Shown: positions 1 through 5,995 of the stretch, one piece after another
Position numbering within the stretch: position 1 is the first letter of the stretch
Layout of the letters: every line of letters starts with the position of its first letter
Origin: UBA10002 sp964373775
GTDB lineage: Bacteria; Patescibacteriota; Minisyncoccia; Phycocordibacterales; UBA10002
Assembly: GCA_964373775.1 (NCBI GenBank)
Contig: CAYJWA010000004.1
Coordinates: 1 to 26,739 of the forward strand
Reading direction: 5' to 3'
DNA: 26,739 nucleotides
Program-made: the position numbers and the translations under genes
Notes under the pieces: generated by a model
Database searches by the model: none
The model's input: the letters and a program-made list of their open reading frames with translations, nothing else
Told to the model about the DNA's origin: nothing

Positions 1-59
1 CCGCAGTCGCGGCGTTTTTTCGTTGTGCGCGTGCACACGAAATATCACTTAACTCTTAT

Positions 60-800
60 ATGAAGATAAAATATGCTGCTGTCTCAGAGAAGGGATTGCG
101 CGGGGATATGGAAGATTCGTTTTGCGTTCATGTTGATTTTGGCGGTAGAGCCGGAGAAGTGTTTGCAGGGGTGTTTGATGGGCATGGTACTACACTCGCA
201 GCGAAACAAGCGGCACAATTAATTCCATCGGTCTTTTTACAAAAGATGAAGCAAGGCATGTCGGTGCGGCGCGCGTTTCGCGAAAGTTACCATGCCGTGT
301 CGGACTCGCTTTTGTCCTCGCCGGGCGGCGCATGCGCGCTGACCCTATTTCTTCGTCAATCCGTTGCGTTTTTCGCGAACGCGGGAGATTGCGGACTCTG
401 TGCGTTCCGACACTCCCGCTTTCAAGCAGTAACGACCTCGCATCGGGTGGGGAATCGGAAGGAAGAAGACCGCGTGCGAAAATGCGGGGGATACATCTCT
501 ACCGGGTATGTTTGGATTGGGACTGATGGGCTGTAGCCGCTTCGCTCGCTCGGCGACGCGCCTTTTAAGAAAGTTGGTGTGACCGCAGAGCCGGAGTATG
601 GTTTTATCCGCGTTACGGGGCCGACTTTTCTGCTTCTCGGGACCGATGGGTTGTTTGATGCGGTGGAACAGAGCGTCATAAAGGAGGCGTGCGTTTCCGC
701 GGATACTGCGGAGGCGCTTGCGGAACGGTTGAAAAAGTCAGTTGAGATGGCTCCGCCGTGCGACAACTACACTTTCATTGCGTTTTCCCTTTGTTCGTAA
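60..800 (+). pseudogene. PP2C-family Ser/Thr protein phosphatase interrupted by an in-frame TAG
   Basis: Two ORFs in the same frame (60-536 and 579-800) together give one PP2C (PPM) phosphatase of about 246 residues, separated only by a TAG at 534-536. The metal-binding motifs of the family are all visible: RGDMEDS near residue 15, DGHG near residue 40, GTDGLFD in the second half and CDNYTFI near the C-terminus. The codons after the TAG read PLRSLGDAPFKK, which matches the conserved segment before the family's RxLGD block, so the reading frame is continuous and only one codon is wrong. PP2C enzymes remove phosphate from Ser/Thr and usually oppose Hanks-type kinases; no kinase is seen here. 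There is no clear ribosome-binding site before the ATG at 60. Either the gene is a recent nonsense mutant, or the base is an assembly or consensus error. The family call is firm; whether the gene works is not. Confidence 0.85.
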
Positions 801-815
801 GTTGGATTTATTGCC

Positions 816-858
816 GCCGCCCGCGCGTTTTTTATTCTCTGCGCCGGGCGGCTTTTTC
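816..858 (+). terminator. Rho-independent terminator after the PP2C gene
   Basis: GCCGCCCG (816-823) pairs with CGGGCGGC (845-852), followed at once by five T (853-857). It lies 15 bases after the phosphatase stop and has the right orientation. Confidence 0.75.
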
Positions 859-902
859 TTTGGTTGCAGAATAACGCAGAATGTGCGTGGAACAATATTC
901 GT

Positions 903-967
903 ACATTCTCAAGAATGTGAGAATGTTTGTCTGCGCTTATTCTGATGTTCTTGAGAACATCAGAATA
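903..967. repeat. Two adjacent related palindromes
   Basis: The first palindrome is ACATTCT-CA-AGAATGT (903-918), with its right half repeated as TGAGAATGT to 926. The second has perfect 14-bp arms, 938-951 and 954-967, with a 2-base centre (TG); its core is ATGTTCT-TG-AGAACAT. Both cores share the form TTCT-nn-AGAA. They sit 120-180 bases before tRNA-Ile in the gap after the PP2C terminator. There is no T-run after either, so they are not ordinary terminators. They could be an operator pair or a hairpin repeat. Confidence 0.7.
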
Positions 968-1039
968 TACTTTTGTTTGTGCATAAGGTCAGATACAGTT
1001 TGTTGCGGCGGGCGCGGGTTTGCGCTACGATTTCGTCAT

Positions 1040-1078
1040 ACGCAGACAGATGCGGAACTGACGCAGACCAATGCGGAA
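1040..1078 (+). repeat. GCGGA-type 10-11 bp array, intergenic copy
   Basis: Four units with cores GCAGA, GCGGA, GCAGA and GCGGA, spaced 10, 11 and 10 bases, end just before tRNA-Ile. This is the same unit found in arrays in recG and glmS and downstream of the DUF433 gene. Confidence 0.65.
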
Positions 1079-1085
1079 AGAATAC

Positions 1086-1157
1086 ACGCCCGTAGCTCAA
1101 TGGTAGAGCGTTCGTCTTATACACGAATGGCTGGGGGTTCGAGTCCCTCCGGGCGTA
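1086..1157 (+). tRNA. tRNA-Ile (anticodon UAU)
   Basis: Full cloverleaf: acceptor ACGCCCG/CGGGCGT, D arm GCTC/GAGC, anticodon stem TTCGT/ACGAA, a T arm with the TTCGAGT loop, discriminator A. The anticodon loop CTTATAC gives UAU, which reads AUA; most bacteria instead use a lysidine-modified CAU tRNA for this codon. CCA is not encoded (the gene is followed by CAT), so it must be added afterwards. The next ORF starts one base after the tRNA. Confidence 0.88.
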
Positions 1158-1158
1158 C

Positions 1159-1698
1159 ATGAACATTCAAAAAATCGCACACGATATAAGCCAATACAAG
1201 CCACAAATAACCGAACTCTTGGCAGCAAAAAACTGGCAACATTTTAGGTGGTATTTTTTCCTTAAAGAAAATTTCTTAAGGGAGAATTTTGGCAGTGAAT
1301 TTGTAGGACATTTTACCTGGTTCTATGCCCTTAGGGGAATGAATAAACTTGAAAAAGAAATATTTTTCAAAATTCTTTCCTCGCACAAGGAGGTTGGTTT
1401 AGAAGCAATTTTAGAAGAATTATCTCGGATTCGCGGAAGAGTATTTTTAAGTTTCTCTACAAGGTTGTTACATACTAAAGACAACAAGTTGCCAATTTAT
1501 GATAGTTTTATAGCTAGTGTTTACGAACTCCCGCTACAGGATGGAGGGACTCCATTAAAGAAGGTAATTAGTAAACAATTCGGACCAATTTCTCATATTT
1601 CTGACTTTTTGTTTTTCTTCATCATGGCTTCAAGTAAGGGTAAAATATCTTCTTCGCGGTTGTTGAAGCGGTACGAAATCTCACCAAGGTACAAATGA
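1159..1698 (+). CDS. Unknown AT-rich protein, 179 aa
   Basis: An intact ORF of 179 residues that starts one base after tRNA-Ile, with no room for a ribosome-binding site outside the tRNA; the true start could be a later ATG. The product has no signal peptide or clear membrane span. The stretch around residues 100-118, LLHTKDNKLPIYDS, resembles a motif I associate with uncharacterised proteins having a helix-hairpin-helix or DNA-glycosylase-like C-terminal part (general form: LLH, then a few residues, then PIYDS), but I cannot assign a function. Base composition is clearly more AT-rich than the neighbouring genes, and the next 320 bases hold broken reading frames of the same composition. Together with its position against a tRNA 3' end, this suggests horizontally acquired DNA at a tRNA gene. 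Confidence 0.6.
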   Translation: MNIQKIAHDISQYKPQITELLAAKNWQHFRWYFFLKENFLRENFGSEFVGHFTWFYALRGMNKLEKEIFFKILSSHKEVGLEAILEELSRIRGRVFLSFSTRLLHTKDNKLPIYDSFIASVYELPLQDGGTPLKKVISKQFGPISHISDFLFFFIMASSKGKISSSRLLKRYEISPRYK

Positions 1699-2018
1699 AA
1701 GAAACTTTTATGCACTCCGCAATACTGGTACAGCCAGTGCTTGGCGTAACTCCAGAAGTCCTCAAGTTTAGTCCGAAATGATTACTGATTACCTTAAAGA
1801 AAATAGCAAACCGAGTTGACATTTACGAAAAGCTGAAAGAGGATAGCAAAGTGCTATTGGAAAATAAAGAAATTAAGACTTACTTAAACTACATTAGGAA
1901 GAAATTAAGGGAAAAAGCTGAGCGCGAAGCGTTTTTATGGAAAGACGAACTTGTTTCAGAAGGAAAACTTCTGGACTCGGTTCTATGGTCTCTTTTCAAA
2001 GTAAGGTATGTAAAGTAA
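1699..2018 (+). pseudogene. Decayed AT-rich coding sequence
   Basis: Coding-like sequence continues after the 179-aa ORF but in changing frames. An ATG at 1778 starts MITDYLKENSKPS, which stops at 1817-1819. One frame over, the text continues as VDIYEKLKEDSKVLLENKE and on to a lysine-rich helical C-terminus ending in KVRYVK at 2018. Joined by a single frameshift near 1815, this gives roughly 80 residues. A third open stretch before it (about 1641-1781) ends at 1779-1781. I do not recognise the protein. The simplest reading is one or two genes decaying after transfer; sequencing error is the alternative. Confidence 0.45.
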
Positions 2019-2031
2019 TCTTTACTCGCGC

Positions 2032-2061
2032 TTGACGATGGGAGCGCGGGTTTGCTACACT
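2032..2061 (+). promoter_or_regulatory. Sigma-70-type promoter for the ribbon-helix-helix gene
   Basis: A -35 box TTGACG (2032-2037) and a -10 box TACACT (2056-2061) are separated by 18 bases. The -10 box abuts the inverted repeat that starts at 2061, so a repressor bound there would block initiation. Confidence 0.65.
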
Positions 2062-2085
2062 GCTGTAATACAGATTATTACAGCA
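2061..2085. promoter_or_regulatory. Operator-like inverted repeat
   Basis: TGCTGTAATA (2061-2070) and TATTACAGCA (2076-2085) form a perfect 10-bp inverted repeat with a 5-base spacer. It overlaps the end of the -10 box and lies 13 bases before the ribbon-helix-helix ORF. Antitoxins of this fold bind such sites as dimers and repress themselves; autoregulation here is inferred from position. Confidence 0.65.
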
Positions 2086-2098
2086 TCAGATACTTTCT

Positions 2099-2314
2099 AT
2101 GAGACAAGTGATAAACATATCGCTGCCGAAAGAGATGGTGGCGGATATTAAGCGGGGAGTTAGGCGCGGGAAGTTTGCTTCCACGAGCGAATTCATGCGC
2201 AGTTTGATTCGGTTCTGGAACACCCAAAAACTTGCGGAAGAATTGAAGAAAGAGAGGGAGGCATTTCGAAGAGGGCAATACAAAGTGCTTAAATCTCTAA
2301 AAGATTTGCGGTAA
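2099..2314 (+). CDS. Ribbon-helix-helix (ParD/CopG-like) DNA-binding protein
   Basis: A 71-residue protein. The N-terminal strand QVINISLPKEM, followed by a helix and the STSEFMRSLIRFW helix, is the classic ribbon-helix-helix fold of ParD/CopG antitoxins. The basic, charged C-terminal tail (residues 45-71) is where such antitoxins hold their toxin. The next gene is not a RelE/ParE toxin but a DUF433 protein with its own promoter, and nothing toxin-like lies upstream, so this is an orphan antitoxin or a solitary regulator. A promoter and a perfect inverted repeat lie directly upstream. The ATG at 2099 is chosen because it gives the exact family N-terminus; there is no Shine-Dalgarno site. Confidence 0.8.
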   Translation: MRQVINISLPKEMVADIKRGVRRGKFASTSEFMRSLIRFWNTQKLAEELKKEREAFRRGQYKVLKSLKDLR

Positions 2315-2343
2315 AAATCTGGGTAGAAACTCTATCCGTTTTA

Positions 2344-2352
2344 TGATATTAT
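2344..2352 (+). promoter_or_regulatory. Extended -10 promoter, leaderless, for the DUF433 gene
   Basis: TGa-TATTAT (2344-2352) is followed by six bases and then the ATG at 2359. This is the same geometry seen at five other genes here. It predicts transcription starting at the start codon. Confidence 0.6.
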
Positions 2353-2358
2353 AGACGC

Positions 2359-2625
2359 ATGAACAATCGCATTGAGATAAATCAAAAAGTAATGCTGGGG
2401 AAGCCCGTTATCAAAGGCACACGAATAACCGTGGAGCTTATTCTGCGCCAGCTTGCGCAGGGGCTGACCGCAAAAGATATTCTTGCGAATTATCCGCATC
2501 TCAAGAGGGAGGATATTCAGGCGGCAATTGCGTATGCGGCGGAGTTGGTGGAAGAGGAGTCCGCATATCCGCTTTTGATATCTTCGGGGCAATCGGATTT
2601 TTGCTCATCACTGGCATCGCCGTGA
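2359..2625 (+). CDS. DUF433 family protein (antitoxin-like), C-terminus probably altered
   Basis: An 88-residue protein. Residues 1-68 (IEINQKVMLGKPVIKGTRI, then VELILRQLAQGLTAKDIL, then a PHLKREDIQAAIAYAAE segment) are a textbook DUF433 domain, a small winged-helix-like fold often encoded beside a DUF5615 PIN-like toxin. No DUF5615 gene is visible. DUF433 proteins usually end soon after the AYAAE helix. Here about 20 unrelated residues follow (SAYPLLISSGQSDF and on), and this tail overlaps, in another frame, the remnant of a membrane protein. The tail is therefore probably a fusion-junction artefact. The start is fixed by the extended -10 box six bases upstream. Confidence 0.8.
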   Translation: MNNRIEINQKVMLGKPVIKGTRITVELILRQLAQGLTAKDILANYPHLKREDIQAAIAYAAELVEEESAYPLLISSGQSDFCSSLASP

Positions 2626-2744
2626 AAGGACTCTTGAACTCCGGCACGCTTCCCGAAGGGATGCTTGTTGCGCTACTTCTTATCAGAGTCGTCGGTTTCG
2701 TCATGGATGAGGTCATCGTCTACAAAACCTATCTCAAAAGATAA
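2574..2744 (+). pseudogene. C-terminal remnant of a small membrane protein
   Basis: In the frame ending with TAA at 2742-2744, the sequence reads as two hydrophobic helices: FDIFGAIGFLLITGIAVKG, then a short polar turn, then MLVALLLIRVVGFVMDEV, ending VYKTYLKR. There is no ATG before 2662, and upstream the frame runs into shadow translation of the DUF433 gene. It looks like the tail of an integral membrane protein truncated at the DUF433 junction near 2565. I cannot name the family. Confidence 0.4.
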
Positions 2745-2750
2745 TTCTTT

Positions 2751-2790
2751 TCCGCGTCAAGTCCGCGTAGGTCTGCGTCAAGTCCGCATT
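2751..2790 (-). repeat. GCGGA-type array, intergenic copy
   Basis: On the minus strand, four units with cores GCGGA, GCAGA, GCGGA and GCGGA follow at 10-11-base steps. The fullest unit is ACGCGGACTTG. Same family as the arrays in recG. Confidence 0.75.
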
Positions 2791-2842
2791 CTTTACTCAA
2801 AATGAGGTTGCTCTTCCTTGCTCGAGGCGAGGAAGTCCCTCA

Positions 2843-2878
2843 TGTTAAAATAGTTTGCGACCGCAAACTATTTTAACA
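2843..2878. repeat. Perfect 36-bp palindrome downstream of recG
   Basis: Arms of 17 bases (2843-2859 and 2862-2878) are perfectly complementary around a 2-base centre (AC). The arm core is AAAATAGTTTGCG. It lies 48 bases past the recG stop. It would form a strong hairpin in recG mRNA but has no T-run, so it may act as an mRNA 3'-end stabiliser or be a repeat element. Confidence 0.75.
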
Positions 2879-2925
2879 ATGACGATTTTTTGTTTTTGTG
2901 TGGGAGAGAGGTTGAGTGGAGGGAA

Positions 2926-5900
2926 CTATTCGAAATGGATTTCTTCCCCGCTTTTGGCGCGGTGGGTTAGATGTTGTTGCAAGAGAGGGTGGCGTGAGAG
3001 CGTATCGTCTTCTTCCAAAAGTCGTTTTGCTTCGGCGCGGGCGGCCTCAACCATTTTAAGATTCTGCAGCGCTTCCATAGCCACATCAGAGACACCCCAT
3101 TGCTGGGAGCCGGAGAGTTCTCCCGCGCCGCGAAATTTCAGGTCATACTCGGCAAGCTCAAAGCCATTTTTCGCTTGTCCGAGCGCCTTTAGGCGCTGTA
3201 GGACGGTTGGTCCAGATGATTCAGTGAAGACATAGCAATACGCTTGATGCGTGCTCCGCAAGACGCGCCCGCGCAGTTGGTGGAGCTGGGCGAGCCCGAA
3301 CCGTTCCGCGCCCTCAATGATAATGAGTGTTGCGTTCGGGACGTTCATGCCGACTTCAACCACGGAAGTTGAGACGAGAATGTTAATTTTGCCGTCTTTG
3401 AAGTCCTCCATCACTTTCTCTTTCTCGGCATCTTTGAGCTTGCTGTGCATGACACCGATTTCATATTCGGAAAAGATTTTTTCTTTGAGCCGTTTCGCCT
3501 CGGCTTTGGCAGAGCGCGCTTGTACGGCGAATTCCTTATCCGGGTCCGGCTCATCAATACGGGGAGTAATGACATAGCACTGGCGTCCGCTTTTCAGCTC
3601 CCTTCGGATTTTTTCGTAGGTCGCGTCGCGCTCTCTCGGCGCTACCACTTCGGTAACAATCGGTTTTCGTCCTGGCGGCAACTCGTCTAAAACAGTTAAA
3701 TCCAAATCACCGTAGATTGTTAAAGCTAATGTTCGCGGAATAGGCGTTGCGGTCATAGACAACAAATGCGGCATGGAACGCGGACTTGACGCGGACTCTT
3801 CGCCGACTTCACGCGGATTACGCGCCTGTTCATAGACGATTCGTTTTATATCAATGGTGGTAAAACTCCAGTTAACAAGCAACGCGAGGGAAAAGTCAGA
3901 CCCTTTCAGGTAATTCCATAACTGTTTAATTTCTACATTGGAAATTCGCGGGAGTGCTTTCAGTTCTACGATAATTTTGTTCTCAACCACAAAATCGGGA
4001 ATATAGGTCCCGACAACTTTAGTCCTATATTTAATCGGTATACGATATTCTCGTGAATAAGCAAGTTTTATTCTTTCAAATTCTTCGGCTAAAGCCTTCT
4101 GATAAACTATTTCCTTGTGTCCCAATCCCAATTCTTTTTTAACTCTAAATATGGCCTCCCGTATGCGATAAGTTACATCTCGATACAAAAGAGGTTCAAC
4201 GGCGGTTTTTTCTTCTGTCCGCGCCGCGCCCCGTAGTGAGCTCCGCTCTACTACTGGGGTCGAGTCCGCGACCTGTCCGCGTGAATGTCCGCGTATCAAC
4301 GCCTTGCGCTGGTTGACTCCGAAGCGGTGCTGCTCGTCAATAATGACATACNNNNNNNNNNNNNNNNNNNNNNNNNNNNNNNNNNNNNNNNNNNNNNNNN
4401 NNNNNNNNNNNNNNNNNNNNNNNNNNNNNNNNNNNNNNNNNNNNNNNNNNNCAACGCCTTGCGCTGGTTGACTCCGAAGCGGTGCTGCTCGTCAATAATG
4501 ACATACGCGAGGTGTTTAAACTGAACATTTTTTTGTATCAACGCATGTGTTCCAATCAAGATTGGTATCTCACCATTAGCAACCCATTTTAGCAACTGCG
4601 ATTTTGAGATATCTGTCCATGTTTTCCTGCCCGCGCTGCGCCCCGTAGTGAGGTCCGCTCTACTACTGGGGTCGGGTCCGCGACCTGTCCGCGTGAAGTC
4701 CGCATTTAGCTTGGAAGGGAACTTCTGGCAACCGGAGGAAGTGATGAGGCCGATGTTGATGGGCAGATGTGAGAAAAAAGAAACAAAGTTTTCAAACTGC
4801 TGCCTTGCGAGTATTTCAGTCGGACACATGTAGGCAACCTGCAACAAACGCGGAACAGACGCGGAAGTATGCGGATTTGACGCGGAAGAAAGAAAATTTC
4901 TGCCGGCGGTTACGACTGCATAGGCCGTTGCCGCCGCCACAGCGGTTTTACCGCTTCCGACATCTCCCTCCAGAAGTCGTGCCATAGGATGTTCCTTCTT
5001 GAAATCAGCAAGAATAATGTCTATTGCCCGTTTCTGAGTATTTGTTAAATCGAAAGGGAATCGCTTACAAAATTCTTGTATTCGTTGTTCCGCATTATTC
5101 CGCGTCGAGTCCGCGTTTAGTCCGCGCGAGCCGTCAATTCTGAATGACGGCTCGGATTGCCAGATTTTTCGCTCCTTCTGTTTTTCAAGCTGGATGAAAA
5201 ACACCTCTTCAAATGCGAACCGTTTCCGTGCCGCCACAGCATCTCCCGCTTTCTTTGGCGCATGTATCCAAATGAGCGCGGTTTTGAGCGAGGGAAGGTG
5301 ATACTTTTTCAGTATTTCGTCCGGAATCGGGTCAGTGAGCGAGTCCAGCACGCCGGACGCGATTACTTTTTGGATTGAGTGGAAAAACCAGTTGGACGAA
5401 ACGCCGCGCGATTCGGGATACACGGGATGGAGGTGGTGACTTTCTCCGGTTGCTCCAAAAAGGGAATCACCAACACCCGTAGGAACTTCTGTAACCCGTT
5501 CAATCTTCGGATTGCTAAAGTACAGTGCTCCCTCTTTATTCTTAATTCCTAATTCATAATTCTTACTTCTCCTCTGGGATACCTTGCCCTCAACGCGTAC
5601 CAGCGCGCCCTCCGGGATCATCTTCGCCAAATACGGCTGATTGAACCAGACAATCTGGATTTTTCCACTATCATCCCGCAGTTCCGCCGTGCCCATTGGT
5701 ATTTTTTTGTAGAACGCTTTTTTCGCTTCGAGCTTCGAGATAGTACCGAACACCACGGCGGTTTCCCCTTTCTGCAAACTTTCTATGTTCCGCACCTCCG
5801 CCACATCCCCGTAGCGGGAAGGGAAGTGATACAGCAAATCCTCCACACTGGGAATCCGGAGCTTCCGGAGAGCTCGACGCTGGACTTCAGAAAGGCGGAA

Positions 5901-5930
5901 AACTGTTTCGATAGGTGCGATAATCTTCAT
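2926..5930 (-). CDS. recG: ATP-dependent DNA helicase RecG with several in-frame inserts
   Basis: RecG remodels stalled replication forks and Holliday junctions. Visible in order: wedge (OB) domain, Walker A GDVGSGKT (about residue 321), CPTEILARQQF, motif II DEQHRFGVNQR, motif III MTATPIPRTLALT, DELPPGRKP and the C-terminal helicase domain. The ATG at 5930 is preferred over an in-frame TTG at 5939. The 100 N split the ORF, but merging the 55-base overlap (4297-4351 equals 4452-4506) restores one frame of about 949 residues, against about 690 usually. The excess sits in repeat-derived inserts near residues 118-128, 265-280, 342-363 and 406-438, plus a roughly 174-residue GxxExxY insert just after QRKAL. 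The conserved blocks around each insert are intact, so the protein may still fold. Oddity: motif VI reads QLRGRVLRS where the family has QLRGRVGR. Confidence 0.93.
3778..3823 (+). repeat. GCGGA-type 11-bp array inside recG (3' flank of the GxxExxY insert)
   Basis: Four units at 11-base period: ACGCGGACTTG, ACGCGGACTCT, TCGCCGACTTC, ACGCGGATTAC. It is translated (minus strand) as part of the NPREVGEESASSPRS linker between the GxxExxY domain and helicase motif III. Confidence 0.8.
4226..4294 (-). repeat. Composite hairpin plus GCGGA array inside recG, copy 1
   Basis: A hairpin, CCCCGTAGTGAG (4229-4240) against CTC-TACTAC-TGGGG (pairs with two bulged T), is followed by three GCGGA units (minus strand) to 4294. 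The same 68-69-base composite recurs at 4638-4705 with only a few differences. This copy is the 5' border of the GxxExxY insert in recG. Confidence 0.8.
4297..4506. other. Scaffold gap (100 N, 4352-4451) between identical 55-base ends
   Basis: Bases 4297-4351 and 4452-4506 are identical, and the N run between them is exactly 100 long. This is how scaffolders join contigs that in fact overlap. Collapsing the overlap restores the recG frame (codon TTG at 4299-4297 equals the one at 4454-4452), so no sequence is likely missing. The 55-base overlap looks like an assembler k-mer length, and the break falls exactly at the edge of the GxxExxY insert. Confidence 0.92.
4638..4705 (-). repeat. Composite hairpin plus GCGGA array inside recG, copy 2
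   Basis: Nearly identical to 4226-4294: hairpin (CCCC-GTAGT-GAG with its bulged complement) then three GCGGA units at 11-base steps. It is translated in RecG as the insert NADFTRTGRGPDPSSRADLT and following residues, between FPSKL and TDISKSQLLKW, two blocks that are normally nearly adjacent. Confidence 0.8.
4848..4886 (+). repeat. GCGGA-type array inside recG, after Walker A
   Basis: Four GCGGA cores spaced 11, 10 and 11 bases. It is read on the minus strand as the RecG insert NFLSSASNPHTSASVPR between TAYAVVTAG and LLQVAYMCPTEIL. Confidence 0.8.
5088..5126 (-). repeat. GCGGA-type array inside recG, before the helicase domain
   Basis: Minus-strand GCGGA cores spaced 11, 11 and 10 bases. 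It is read as the RecG insert SRGLNADSTRNNAEQR between the wedge-domain end (PSFRIDG) and IQEFCKRFPFDLTNTQ. Confidence 0.8.
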
Positions 5931-5995
5931 GGTGTTCAAGAGTGTACCATAACCTTTTTGTGGCGGCAGGCATTAATGGTAGTATGGAAGCCACT

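Larger units (their letters stand above)
3775..4296 (-). mobile_element. GxxExxY (PD-(D/E)XK, PDDEXK_3-like) domain inserted in recG
   Basis: About 174 codons, in frame, lie between recG motif II (ends QRKAL at 4297) and MPHLLSMTATP (starts near 3774); RecG proteins normally have about a dozen residues here. The central part (about 3825-4200) is a full GxxExxY protein: GHKEIVYQKAL carries the name-giving motif, and YIPDFVVENKIIVELKA carries the D...ExK of the PD-(D/E)XK nuclease fold. The domain coding DNA is visibly more AT-rich than recG. It is bounded by GCGGA arrays on both sides (3778-3823 and 4262-4294), with a hairpin repeat at the 5' side (gene orientation). This fits a cassette mobilised with, or inserted into, the repeats. 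The insert and the domain are directly visible; mobility and nuclease activity are inferred. Confidence 0.85.

Noticed and set aside
60..800. Alternative genetic code explaining the TAG in the phosphatase
   Set aside because: TAG, TGA and TAA each end well-defined genes in the window (for example recG, pilC and glmS).
2855..3690. Plus-strand ORFs opposite recG
   Set aside because: Shadows of the recG codons; minus-strand helicase motifs are unambiguous.
3775..4296. Intein in RecG
   Set aside because: No Cys/Ser at the N-terminal junction (IRGHSRG) and no His-Asn plus Cys/Ser/Thr at the C-terminal junction; the domain is GxxExxY, not a Hint domain.
1040..5126. CRISPR array
   Set aside because: The repeat units are 10-11 bp without unique 30-bp spacers, and no cas gene is present.
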